Shown here piece by piece: positions 16,651 to 24,817 of a DNA stretch of 63,222 bases. Every line of letters starts with the position of its first letter. The first letter of the stretch is position 1. Origin of the DNA: Mesorhizobium waimense (lineage in GTDB: Bacteria > Pseudomonadota > Alphaproteobacteria > Rhizobiales > Rhizobiaceae); contig NZ_QZWZ01000033.1 in NCBI RefSeq assembly GCF_003601975.1, forward strand, positions 1 through 63,222, in the 5' to 3' direction. The notes below the pieces were generated by a model. That model was not told the origin of the DNA. It ran no database searches and was given only the letters and a program-made list of their open reading frames with translations. The translations under genes were made by a program, and so were the position numbers.

Positions 16651-17640
16651 TCAGCCTCTCGACGGGTTGGTATGGCGTTCGAGGTCGGCGTCCACCATCT
16701 CACGGATCATCTCTTCCAGCGAGATCGTCGCTTCCCAGCCCAGCTTCTGCTTTGCCTTTGCCGGGTTGCCAAGCAGAATTTCCACTTCCGCCGGCCTGAA
16801 CAATGCAGGATCGATGACGAGGTGATCCTCGATGTTGAGCCCGACATGGTCGAAGGCAATGCGGCACATGTCGCGCACGGTTGTTGTCCTGCCCGTGGCA
16901 ATGACATAGTCGTCTGGCTGGTCCTGCTGCACCATCAGCCACATGGCGCGGACATAGTCCTTCGAGTGGCCCCAGTCGCGCTTGGCGTCGATATTGCCGA
17001 GCCGCAACTCCTTGGACATGCCCTTCTTGATGCGCGCAACCGCATCCGTGACCTTGCGGGTCACGAACTCGATGCCGCGAAGCGGTGATTCGTGATTGAA
17101 CAGGATGCCGCTCGAGGCATGCAGGCCAAAACTCTCGCGATAGTTGATGGTGATCCAATGGCCGTAGAGTTTCGCCACAGCATAAGGCGAGCGGGGATGG
17201 AAGGGGGTGGTTTCCGACTGCATCGGCTCCTGGATAAGACCATACATCTCCGACGATGAGGCTTGATAGAAGCGCGCCTCTGGGGCTTCGAGCCGGAGAG
17301 CCTCCAGGACATTGGTCACGCCTATGCCGGTAACGTTGCCCGTCAGGATCGGCTGCTGCCATGATGATTTGACGAAGGATTGGGCCGCGAGATTGTAGAC
17401 TTCGTCCGGCCTTATGTCGCGCATGGTTCGAGCCAGGCCGGACAGATCCGTCAGGTTTCCATCAACGATCCGGACGTCCTTCTCGATGCCAAGCCATTTC
17501 AGGCGCGTGGTGTTGACGTCTGCGGTGCTCGATCGCCGCGCCAATCCGTGGACTTCATAGCCCTTGGAGAGCAGCAGCTCAGCCAGGTAGGCGCCGTCCT
17601 GCCCGGTAACGCCGGTTATCAGTGCTTTCTTTGTCATCAA
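16651..17640 (-). CDS. gmd: GDP-mannose 4,6-dehydratase
   Basis: A 329-residue NADP-dependent dehydratase forming GDP-4-keto-6-deoxy-D-mannose from GDP-mannose in the cytosol. Motifs: GVTGQDGAYL (10-19), the R-R-S-S loop (35-38) that contacts NADPH, SSSEMYG (128-134) and the catalytic Y153/K157 in SPYAVAK. Length is slightly shorter than E. coli Gmd but normal for the rhizobial/pseudomonad type. The start could be either of two adjacent ATG codons. It sits between manC and rmd on the same strand. Confidence 0.93.
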   Translation of the reverse strand: MMTKKALITGVTGQDGAYLAELLLSKGYEVHGLARRSSTADVNTTRLKWLGIEKDVRIVDGNLTDLSGLARTMRDIRPDEVYNLAAQSFVKSSWQQPILTGNVTGIGVTNVLEALRLEAPEARFYQASSSEMYGLIQEPMQSETTPFHPRSPYAVAKLYGHWITINYRESFGLHASSGILFNHESPLRGIEFVTRKVTDAVARIKKGMSKELRLGNIDAKRDWGHSKDYVRAMWLMVQQDQPDDYVIATGRTTTVRDMCRIAFDHVGLNIEDHLVIDPALFRPAEVEILLGNPAKAKQKLGWEATISLEEMIREMVDADLERHTNPSRG

Positions 17641-17690
17641 TTCTCTCGATTGTGTCTGATGATTGCCCCGCCCCAGCCCAGAATGAATTG

Positions 17691-19106
17691 TCAGGTGCGA
17701 CCGTATACGTCGTCGAACCGCACGATGTCATCCTCGCCTAGATACTCGCCGCTTTGGACCTCGATCATCACCAAGCCGATATTGCCGGGATTCTCCAGCC
17801 GATGCTTGTGGCCGCACGGGATATAGGTGGATTGGTTGGTGGTCAGGAGCAATTCCTGGTCCCCGTTGACTATCTTCGCCGTGCCGCTGACCACGACCCA
17901 GTGCTCCGAACGATGATAGTGCATTTGCAGGCTCAAGCGCCCACCCGGCTTCACCTCGATGCGTTTGATCTTGAAGCGTTCGCCTTCCTCCAGGACCGTG
18001 TAAGTGCCCCACGGTCGGTGCACGGTGCTGTGAAGCAAATGCGCCTCATGTCCGGAAGCCTTGAGGGACTCGAACAACTTCTTGACGTCCTGAACGCGGT
18101 CGCGGGACGCCACGAGCAAGGCATCCGGAGAATCCACGATCACCAGGTCGCTGATGCCGACCGTGCCGATGACGCGTTTGCCCGAACTTATGTAGCTGCC
18201 CGTGGTGTCCACCATGCGAACGTCGCCGCGAATTCTGTTCCCGCTCTCGTCGGGGGCGACCAGTTCGGCCATCGCGTTCCACGATCCAATGTCGTTCCAT
18301 TCCATGTCACAGGGGACGACCGCCAGGTTTTGGGCCTTTTCCATCACCGCGTGGTCGAGCGAAATACGCGGAGCCAAGGCGAAATGTTCTGATGAGAGTT
18401 CGATGTTCGCAAAGCCTTCGCCATGGCTGACGCGACCGTCCTCGTAACTGGCGAGAACGGCCTCGATCACGGCAGGACAATGCGAAGCCATTTCATCAAG
18501 CATGACCTGCGCTCTGAAGCAGAAGATGCCGGCGTTCCAGAAGAAGCGCTTGGACGCGACATAGGCCTTGGCCGTCTCGATATCCGGTTTTTCGACGAAG
18601 CGGACAACTTTTTCGCCGTCTGCCTCGATATAGCCGAATGCCGTGTCCGGCCGGGTCGGGTTTATGCCCAGGGTTGCGATACGTCCTTGTTTCGCATGTT
18701 CGATGGCCCTGGCCATGACGCTTAGAAATGCCGGCACGTTCCCGATCATGTGATCGGCGGGAAAGATGCACAGAATGGCGTCGGGACCTTGCGTTGCCTT
18801 GGCGTGGATCGTGGCCGCTGCCACAGCGGCGGCAGTATCGCGCCCCTCTGGTTCAAGCAGAAAGGTGCGCGGCAGGATGACTGATTCCAGCTCGTCGAAA
18901 TCGTCTTTCGTGAGGAAAATGTGTTCCCTGGACGTCACGGTGACAAGCTCGACGACATCCGGGATCGAGGCAGCGCGCAACACAGTATGCTGTATGAGCG
19001 AATGTCCGTCCGCCACCTTGAGGAAGGGTTTGGGATGCGACTGCCGGGAGGCCGGCCATAGTCGCGAACCAGCTCCACCGCTGATGATGACCGGAACAAC
19101 TTTCAT
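17691..19106 (-). CDS. manC: mannose-1-phosphate guanylyltransferase / mannose-6-phosphate isomerase
   Basis: A 471-residue bifunctional enzyme making GDP-mannose. The N-terminal nucleotidyltransferase has GGAGSRLWPASR (10-21); the FVEKPD motif lies near 160-175. The C-terminal cupin has LQMHYHRSEHWVVVSGTA (about 385-405) with the metal-binding histidines of type II phosphomannose isomerases. Length fits the XanB/AlgA/WbpW class. The start overlaps the manB stop by four bases, giving a Man-6-P to GDP-Man pathway unit. Confidence 0.94.
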   Translation of the reverse strand: MKVVPVIISGGAGSRLWPASRQSHPKPFLKVADGHSLIQHTVLRAASIPDVVELVTVTSREHIFLTKDDFDELESVILPRTFLLEPEGRDTAAAVAAATIHAKATQGPDAILCIFPADHMIGNVPAFLSVMARAIEHAKQGRIATLGINPTRPDTAFGYIEADGEKVVRFVEKPDIETAKAYVASKRFFWNAGIFCFRAQVMLDEMASHCPAVIEAVLASYEDGRVSHGEGFANIELSSEHFALAPRISLDHAVMEKAQNLAVVPCDMEWNDIGSWNAMAELVAPDESGNRIRGDVRMVDTTGSYISSGKRVIGTVGISDLVIVDSPDALLVASRDRVQDVKKLFESLKASGHEAHLLHSTVHRPWGTYTVLEEGERFKIKRIEVKPGGRLSLQMHYHRSEHWVVVSGTAKIVNGDQELLLTTNQSTYIPCGHKHRLENPGNIGLVMIEVQSGEYLGEDDIVRFDDVYGRT

Positions 19107-20533
19107 GGAACGACCTCAGTGTCCGTGGACGCGGTTGCCCGCAGCTTCTCCAGTGTCTGCGCTACGAGCGCAGTCGCCCTGTCGAAGTCCGCGGCCTCCG
19201 AATAGCAGCGCAATTCCGGCGCATTTCCGGACGGCCGCAAGTGTATGATCTCGCCTGTATGCATCCGCGCCCTGATGCCGTCGGTTTCATCGACGTCGGC
19301 AACAGTGCCAAACGGGGCTAGAAACTGCTGAAGCGAATCCAAGCTCGCGAGCTGGCGCATCAGTTTGCGGGAGCTCTCAAGCGGAAAGTTCTCGAGACGT
19401 TCGCTCGCGCAGAATGGAAGCTTCCACTTCTCGCGTAGGCGGGACAGGGGTCTTTTTGTCGATGCCACGGTGCCGAGCACGGCCAGGATCGGGAGGATGG
19501 CGTCCCGTGTCGGCAGCGCCGCCAATGTCTTCCCATTCAGCCGGCAATCCGTCCCCAGGAGAACGCCGCCATTAGCCTCAAAGCCGACGACAATCTTGCC
19601 CTCGCGGTACGACGCTTCCATGGCTTCGATGACAAATGGGGACCCGACCTTCGTTCTCACCACCTCAAAACCCAGAGCACCTGAAATACCCGAATTGGAG
19701 GTCACCGGCGTGACGACAGTATCTGCGGCTACGAAAAGAGCCGTGGCGAGCCCGATCAGGTCGCCCCGAAATAGATCACCGTTGTCGTCGGTGATAAGGG
19801 GGCGATCGGCATCGGCGTCCGTGGACACAATGGCATCGAGCTTGAACTCGTGAGCCCAACCCTTCAGCTTCGCAAGCGTGGCCTTATCCACGGCTTCGGT
19901 GTCGACGGGCACGAAGGTTTCAGTTTTGCCGACGGGAACTACATCGGCCCCGTAGGATTGAAGAACCTCCACCAGCAGCTCCGCTGCGACCGAACTGTGC
20001 TGATAGACGCCGAGCCTCATATCGGAAAGAGCGCCCGGCTCCAATATCTCATTGGCGCGGTCTCGATAGGCCGCGACCGCCTTGTCATGACAAACCGGCC
20101 ACGTTCCGCGAGCAGGCGGCCAAGGGTACACATTTGACCGTTCGGCGACATAGTTCGTGATCGCTGCCTCGTCCGCTTTGTCGATCTCACCTTTCAGGCC
20201 ATAAAACTTGATACCGTTGCGATCTGCAGGGATATGCGAACCCGTCACCATGAGGGCCGCGGCCCTGTACTTCCGGGCATACAGAGCGAGGGCAGGCGTA
20301 GGGATGGTGCCGCAATCCATGGGCCGAAACCCGCTTGCGACCAAGGCTGCCATGCAGTCGTCGGCAATTGCTTGACTGCTATCGCGCCGATCTCGGCCTA
20401 CGAAGACCTGACCATTCGGCTGAAATCCACTAGAAACCAAACGTCGAGCAAAGGCTTCGGTATAAAGTCCGCTTGGCTTTCCAACCAATTCCGAAGCCAA
20501 ACCTCGGACGCCGCTTGACCCGAATTTCATCAT
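19103..20533 (-). CDS. manB: phosphomannomutase
   Basis: A 476-residue alpha-D-phosphohexomutase converting Man-6-P to Man-1-P. The phosphoserine loop is TGSHIP (97-102, S99) instead of the textbook T-A-S-H-N-P, a variant that still keeps Ser and His. The metal loop DADADRP lies near 238-244, the sugar-binding GFEANGGV near 315-322 and the phosphate-binding RPSGNAPELR near the C-terminus. It is first in the long minus-strand polysaccharide run and just downstream of a decayed VOC gene. Phosphoglucomutase activity is possible but less likely beside manC. Confidence 0.88.
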   Translation of the reverse strand: MMKFGSSGVRGLASELVGKPSGLYTEAFARRLVSSGFQPNGQVFVGRDRRDSSQAIADDCMAALVASGFRPMDCGTIPTPALALYARKYRAAALMVTGSHIPADRNGIKFYGLKGEIDKADEAAITNYVAERSNVYPWPPARGTWPVCHDKAVAAYRDRANEILEPGALSDMRLGVYQHSSVAAELLVEVLQSYGADVVPVGKTETFVPVDTEAVDKATLAKLKGWAHEFKLDAIVSTDADADRPLITDDNGDLFRGDLIGLATALFVAADTVVTPVTSNSGISGALGFEVVRTKVGSPFVIEAMEASYREGKIVVGFEANGGVLLGTDCRLNGKTLAALPTRDAILPILAVLGTVASTKRPLSRLREKWKLPFCASERLENFPLESSRKLMRQLASLDSLQQFLAPFGTVADVDETDGIRARMHTGEIIHLRPSGNAPELRCYSEAADFDRATALVAQTLEKLRATASTDTEVVP

Positions 20534-20623
20534 TCTGCTTTTGCCGTTGGAAAGTCGGGCTGCTACTTATTGGAGTGAGCCCGCCTGTCAACAGGCAAAA
20601 TGGCTTCGAAATCTACATCCTTC

Positions 20624-20960
20624 CTAATATCCCCATACCGCCATCCCATTGCCGGCCGGATCGACGAAATGGAACTGCCGGCCTCCTGGGAACGAAAAAG
20701 ATCGGCCTGACGATCGTACCGCCGGCATTTTTCGACGGCATCCAGGGTCTCTTCCAGATCTCGGAATCAAGCACGGGCAGCAGCTTGGCGGGCGCTTCCG
20801 CGGCGTCCGCCTGAAAGCCTCCGTCGAGCCCCGGAAATAGGTCAGCCCGCCATCGGTGAACCACCATGAAAAGGCAGCTGTAGAACGCCTTGAACCTGTC
20901 CAATGTCGCACCCGTTGCCGGCTGGCCGCCAGTGCTCCTGGATCGCCAATGGCTTGTAAC
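20624..20960 (-). pseudogene. decayed VOC/glyoxalase-family gene with several frameshifts
   Basis: Conserved pieces of one VOC protein appear alternately in two minus-strand frames. In one frame: TLDRFKAFYSCLF, then later DGGFQADAAEAPAKLLPVLD and KNAGGTIVRPIFF. In the other: DGGLTYFRG in the middle and SFPGGRQFHFVDPAGNGMAV followed by WGY and a stop at the end. At least three frame changes are needed to join them. The C-terminal GG-x-F-HF-x-DP-x-GN-x-x-AVW block is diagnostic of the family. No intact gene can be drawn, so it is called a pseudogene between the divergent manB and rfbA. Confidence 0.78.
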
Positions 20961-21087
20961 ATCGGATGGAATCCATTAGAGCAGCCGCCATTCGTCTCTG
21001 CCAAATGCCCGGCCGCTGGGCCTTTCCTGTGCTACCTTGACTGGACTGCGGGAGGCTGGCTGACTTGGGTAACTCAAGGAGATTAGG

Positions 21088-21969
21088 TTGAAGGGGATTA
21101 TCCTTGCTGGAGGCAGCGGAACCCGCCTTTATCCCATAACATTAGCGATATCTAAGCAAATCCTTCCGATACATGACAAGCCGATGATCTACTATCCGCT
21201 GAGCGTATTGATGCTCGCCGGAATCCGCCAGATCCTGATCATTTCAACGCCTCGCGACTTGCCGATATTTCGCGATTTGCTCGGCGACGGTTCCGAGTTC
21301 GGGCTCGACTTCTCCTATGCAGAGCAGCCGCATCCCAACGGCCTTGCCGAAGCCTTCATCATCGGCCGCGACTTCATCGGCAAGGACAGCGTGTCGATGA
21401 TCCTTGGCGACAACATCTATTTCGGCGAAGGGCTGTCGCAGCTCTGCCGCACGGCGGCAGCCCGCGATAGCGGCGCGTCGGTGTTCGCCTACCATGTCGA
21501 CGATCCGGAGCGCTATGGCGTGGTGTCGTTCGACAAGCTCACCGGCACCGCTCTGACGATCGAGGAAAAGCCGCAGAAGCCAAAATCCAACTGGGCCGTC
21601 ACTGGCCTTTATTTCTTTGACAATGACGTCGTCGATATCGCCTCGACGATCCGACCCTCGGAGCGCGGCGAGCTCGAGATCACGGCGGTCAACAATGTCT
21701 ATCTCGAACGCGGGCACCTGCACGTCCATCAGCTCGGCCGCGGCTATGCCTGGCTTGACACCGGCACCCATGACAGCCTGCATGAGGCCTCATCCTTCGT
21801 GCGAACCATCGAACATCGCCAGGGCATCAAGGTCGCCTGCCCGGAGGAGATCGCCTTCGAACAGGGCTGGCTGACGGCGGACAAGGTGCTGCAGCGCGCC
21901 GCCCGCCTCGGAAAGAACGAATATGCCGCCTATCTGCGCAGGCGCGTCACCGAACTGACGGAGAACTAG
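21088..21969 (+). CDS. rfbA: glucose-1-phosphate thymidylyltransferase
   Basis: A 293-residue RmlA making dTDP-glucose, first step to dTDP-L-rhamnose. It has the nucleotide loop LAGGSGTRLYP (6-16), SKQILPIHDKPM (22-33) and the EEKP segment. Translation starts at TTG: AAGGAGATTAGG lies just upstream and the sequence MKGIILAGG begins exactly there. It is followed without a gap by rfbC. The order rfbA-rfbC-rfbB-rfbD is common in rhizobia. Confidence 0.95.
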   Translation: MKGIILAGGSGTRLYPITLAISKQILPIHDKPMIYYPLSVLMLAGIRQILIISTPRDLPIFRDLLGDGSEFGLDFSYAEQPHPNGLAEAFIIGRDFIGKDSVSMILGDNIYFGEGLSQLCRTAAARDSGASVFAYHVDDPERYGVVSFDKLTGTALTIEEKPQKPKSNWAVTGLYFFDNDVVDIASTIRPSERGELEITAVNNVYLERGHLHVHQLGRGYAWLDTGTHDSLHEASSFVRTIEHRQGIKVACPEEIAFEQGWLTADKVLQRAARLGKNEYAAYLRRRVTELTEN

Positions 21970-22524
21970 GTGCTGGAGGTAAGGCAACTCGGTCTCGACG
22001 GCGTGCTGGAGATCGTACCGAAGCGGCACGGCGACGCGCGCGGTTTTTTTGTCGAAACCTGGAATGCCGAGCGCTTCGCCGAGGCCGGCATCGACCTGCG
22101 CTTCGTGCAGGACAATCATGCTTATTCCGCCGCCGCGGGCGTGGTGAGGGGTTTGCACTACCAGCTTCCGCCGCGTGCCCAGGACAAGCTGCTTCGCGTC
22201 ATCAAAGGCAAGATCCTCGACGTCGCGGTCGACATCCGCCGCGGCTCGAAAAGCTTCGGAAAATGGGTCGCCCTCGAAGTCTCGGCCGAGAAGGGCAACC
22301 AGATCCTGGTGCCGAAAGGCTTCGCCCACGGCTTCATCACGCTCGTGCCGGACACCGAGGTTCTCTACAAGGTGACCGATACCTATTCGCCCGGGCATGA
22401 CCGGTCGATCCGTTTCGACGACGCCGCGATCGGCATTGAATGGCCGGCGATATCGGGCGGGTTCCAGCTTTCGGACAAGGACCTCAAGGCGCCGCTGCTT
22501 GCTGGCGCGGAGGTGTTCCCGTGA
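21970..22524 (+). CDS. rfbC: dTDP-4-dehydrorhamnose 3,5-epimerase
   Basis: A 184-residue cupin-type RmlC. It shows PKRHGDARGFFVETW (17-31), VRGLHYQLPP (58-67) carrying the catalytic histidine, KGKILDVAVDIR and VPKGFAHGF. It uses a GTG start immediately after the rfbA stop, so the two are coupled. It epimerises the 4-keto sugar at C3 and C5 before RfbD. Confidence 0.94.
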   Translation: MLEVRQLGLDGVLEIVPKRHGDARGFFVETWNAERFAEAGIDLRFVQDNHAYSAAAGVVRGLHYQLPPRAQDKLLRVIKGKILDVAVDIRRGSKSFGKWVALEVSAEKGNQILVPKGFAHGFITLVPDTEVLYKVTDTYSPGHDRSIRFDDAAIGIEWPAISGGFQLSDKDLKAPLLAGAEVFP

Positions 22525-22549
22525 GAACTGTTCGCGTAAGGAGGGCGGC

Positions 22550-23632
22550 ATGAATTTCCTGGTGACTGGCGGCGCCGGCTTCATCGGCTCGGCCGTGTGC
22601 CGGCATTTGTGTGCCAATCCGGCCTACCGGGTGACCAATCTCGACAAGCTCACCTACGCCGGCAACCTCGCCTCGTTGCGGCCGATCGAGAACGCGCACA
22701 ATTACCGCTTCGAGCAGGCCGACATTTGCGACGAGCGGGCGGTGCTCGACATATTGCGCCGCGACGACATCGACATCGTCATGAACCTCGCCGCCGAGAG
22801 CCATGTCGACCGCTCGATCGACGGTCCGGGCACCTTCATCGAGACCAACATCGTCGGCACCTACCGGATACTGAATACGACCCTGGAATACTGGCGCGGC
22901 CTGCCGGAGGACCGCAAGACCAGCTTCCGCTTCCATCATGTCTCGACCGACGAGGTGTTCGGCGATCTTCCCTTCGACGGCGGCATGTTCGTCGAGGAGA
23001 CGCCCTATGCGCCGTCCTCGCCATACTCCGCCTCCAAGGCGGCCTCGGACCATCTGGTGCGGGCCTGGTACGAGACCTATGGCCTGCCGGTCGTGCTTTC
23101 CAACTGCTCGAACAATTACGGGCCCTATCACTTTCCCGAAAAGCTCATTCCGCTGGTCATTCTGAACGCGCTCGACGAAAAGCCGCTGCCGGTCTACGGC
23201 GCCGGCGCCAATGTGCGCGACTGGCTGTTCGTCGAGGATCACGCGCGCGCGCTCGAGCTTGTCGCGACAAAGGGGCAAGCGGGCGAGAGCTACAATGTTG
23301 GCGGCAATTCCGAGCGCACCAATCTGAGCGTCGTCGAGACCATTTGCGATCTTCTCGACCTGAGAAGGCCGCGCGCTGGCGGCAAGCGCTACCGCGACCT
23401 GATCTCCTTCGTCACCGACCGCCCCGGCCACGACCGCCGCTATGCCATCGACGCCTCCAAGATCAGCCGCGATCTCGGCTGGTCGCCAAAGGAGAATTTC
23501 GACAGCGGCCTGGCAAGGACGGTCGACTGGTTCCTCGACAACAAATGGTGGTGGGGACCGATTCGCGAGCAGCGCTATGCCGGTGAGCGGCTGGGCCAGA
23601 GCCCGCTTGAAGACAGGCAGGGCGCCGCATGA
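22550..23632 (+). CDS. rfbB: dTDP-glucose 4,6-dehydratase
   Basis: A 360-residue extended SDR. It has GGAGFIG (7-13), NLAAESHVDRSI (79-90), the active-site TDEVFG (133-138) and Y159/K163 in PYSASKAASD. The ATG at 22550 follows AAGGAGGG, a strong ribosome-binding site, and opens with the Rossmann strand MNFLVTGG; the longer open frame upstream only re-reads the end of rfbC. The stop overlaps the rfbD start by four bases. Confidence 0.95.
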   Translation: MNFLVTGGAGFIGSAVCRHLCANPAYRVTNLDKLTYAGNLASLRPIENAHNYRFEQADICDERAVLDILRRDDIDIVMNLAAESHVDRSIDGPGTFIETNIVGTYRILNTTLEYWRGLPEDRKTSFRFHHVSTDEVFGDLPFDGGMFVEETPYAPSSPYSASKAASDHLVRAWYETYGLPVVLSNCSNNYGPYHFPEKLIPLVILNALDEKPLPVYGAGANVRDWLFVEDHARALELVATKGQAGESYNVGGNSERTNLSVVETICDLLDLRRPRAGGKRYRDLISFVTDRPGHDRRYAIDASKISRDLGWSPKENFDSGLARTVDWFLDNKWWWGPIREQRYAGERLGQSPLEDRQGAA

Positions 23633-24567
23633 GGCTTGTCGTCACCGGGCGCGAGGGCCAGGTCGCTGCCAGCCTGCTGGAGGCCGGACGAGTGCTGGCG
23701 GGTATCGACGTCGTCGCCGTCGGCCGGCCGCAGCTCGATCTGGCGCGGCCCGAGACGGTGTTCAAGGCGCTCGAAGCATCGAGGCCCGACATCATCGTCT
23801 CTGCAGCGGCCTACACCGCCGTCGACCAGGCGGAAGACGAGGCGGACCTTGCTTTTGCTGTGAATGCCGAAGGCGCCGGCGCGGTCGCCGAAGCCGCCGC
23901 GCGGCTCGGCGTTCCCGTCATCCATCTGTCGACCGACTATGTCTTCGACGGCACCAAGGACAGCGCCTATGTGGAGACCGACCCTACCGCGCCGCTCGGC
24001 GTCTACGGCGCCTCCAAGCTCGCCGGCGAATTGGCGGTGGCGGCAGCCAATCCGCACCATCTGATCCTGCGCACGGCCTGGGTCTACAGCCCCTTCGGCA
24101 AGAATTTCGTCAAGACCATACTCGGGCTAGCCGCTGATCGCGACGAGATGAAAGTGGTGGCCGATCAGTGGGGAAATCCGACGTCGGCGCTGGATATCGC
24201 CGCTGCTATCCTGCATGCCGCCGCCATGCTCGATCGCGACAAGGGTTTTGACGCCTGCGGCGTCTACCATCTGGCAGGGACGGGCGAGACCAATTGGAGC
24301 GGCTTTGCCCGCCATATCCTGGATATCAGCCGGGTGCTTGGGGGGCCGCATGCGCGAATACGCGACATCGCCACCGAGGACTATTCGACCAAGGCGCGGC
24401 GCCCCTGCAATTCGCGCCTGTCGACTGTGAAATTCAGGAGCGCATTCGCTTGGCAAGCCCCGGATTGGCGCATCTCCACGCAAAGGACGGTATCTCGACT
24501 GTTGGCCAAGGAAACAGTAATTTTGGCAGGTCCTTCGCAGACTCGGAATTGCAGCAGCGATCGCTAA
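23629..24567 (+). CDS. rfbD: dTDP-4-dehydrorhamnose reductase
   Basis: A 312-residue RmlD that completes dTDP-L-rhamnose. It has the Rossmann start LVVTGREGQV (3-12), AAAYTAVDQAE (59-69), HLSTDYVFDG (99-108) and catalytic Y126/K130 in VYGASK. The C-terminal RPCNSRLSTVKFRSAF and PDWR blocks are recognisable but more divergent than the rest, and the frame runs about 15 residues beyond the usual end, so the last part may have drifted. It is the last gene of the rfb unit. Confidence 0.92.
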   Translation: MRLVVTGREGQVAASLLEAGRVLAGIDVVAVGRPQLDLARPETVFKALEASRPDIIVSAAAYTAVDQAEDEADLAFAVNAEGAGAVAEAAARLGVPVIHLSTDYVFDGTKDSAYVETDPTAPLGVYGASKLAGELAVAAANPHHLILRTAWVYSPFGKNFVKTILGLAADRDEMKVVADQWGNPTSALDIAAAILHAAAMLDRDKGFDACGVYHLAGTGETNWSGFARHILDISRVLGGPHARIRDIATEDYSTKARRPCNSRLSTVKFRSAFAWQAPDWRISTQRTVSRLLAKETVILAGPSQTRNCSSDR

Positions 24568-24817
24568 TGTATTATGCCCGCTCGCCAGTCTAGCAGGGTT
24601 CGTGCGCGCAAAACAATTGGCCGGCTGAAAAGTATGTGATCGCCCAACCACGTGCGGTTCCAAAAAATCTCTGGCGATGCCCCCAACTCCGCGCTATGCG
24701 ATAGGAGGCGGCAGGGTTGAAGATTTGGCACTCTAACAGGTGGCCGGTCACGGTTGAAAGTCGATCTGGCGCCACTTTAGCGTTACTATCTTCGCGCCTG
24801 GAGTTCAGTACTACCCA

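Noticed and set aside
20613..21004. Two short minus-strand frames as intact genes
   Set aside because: Each holds only part of one VOC protein; together they show a frameshifted pseudogene.
24568..24817. Possible IS remnant or small gene after rfbD
   Set aside because: No inverted repeats, transposase motifs or family-like frame could be found in these 250 bases.
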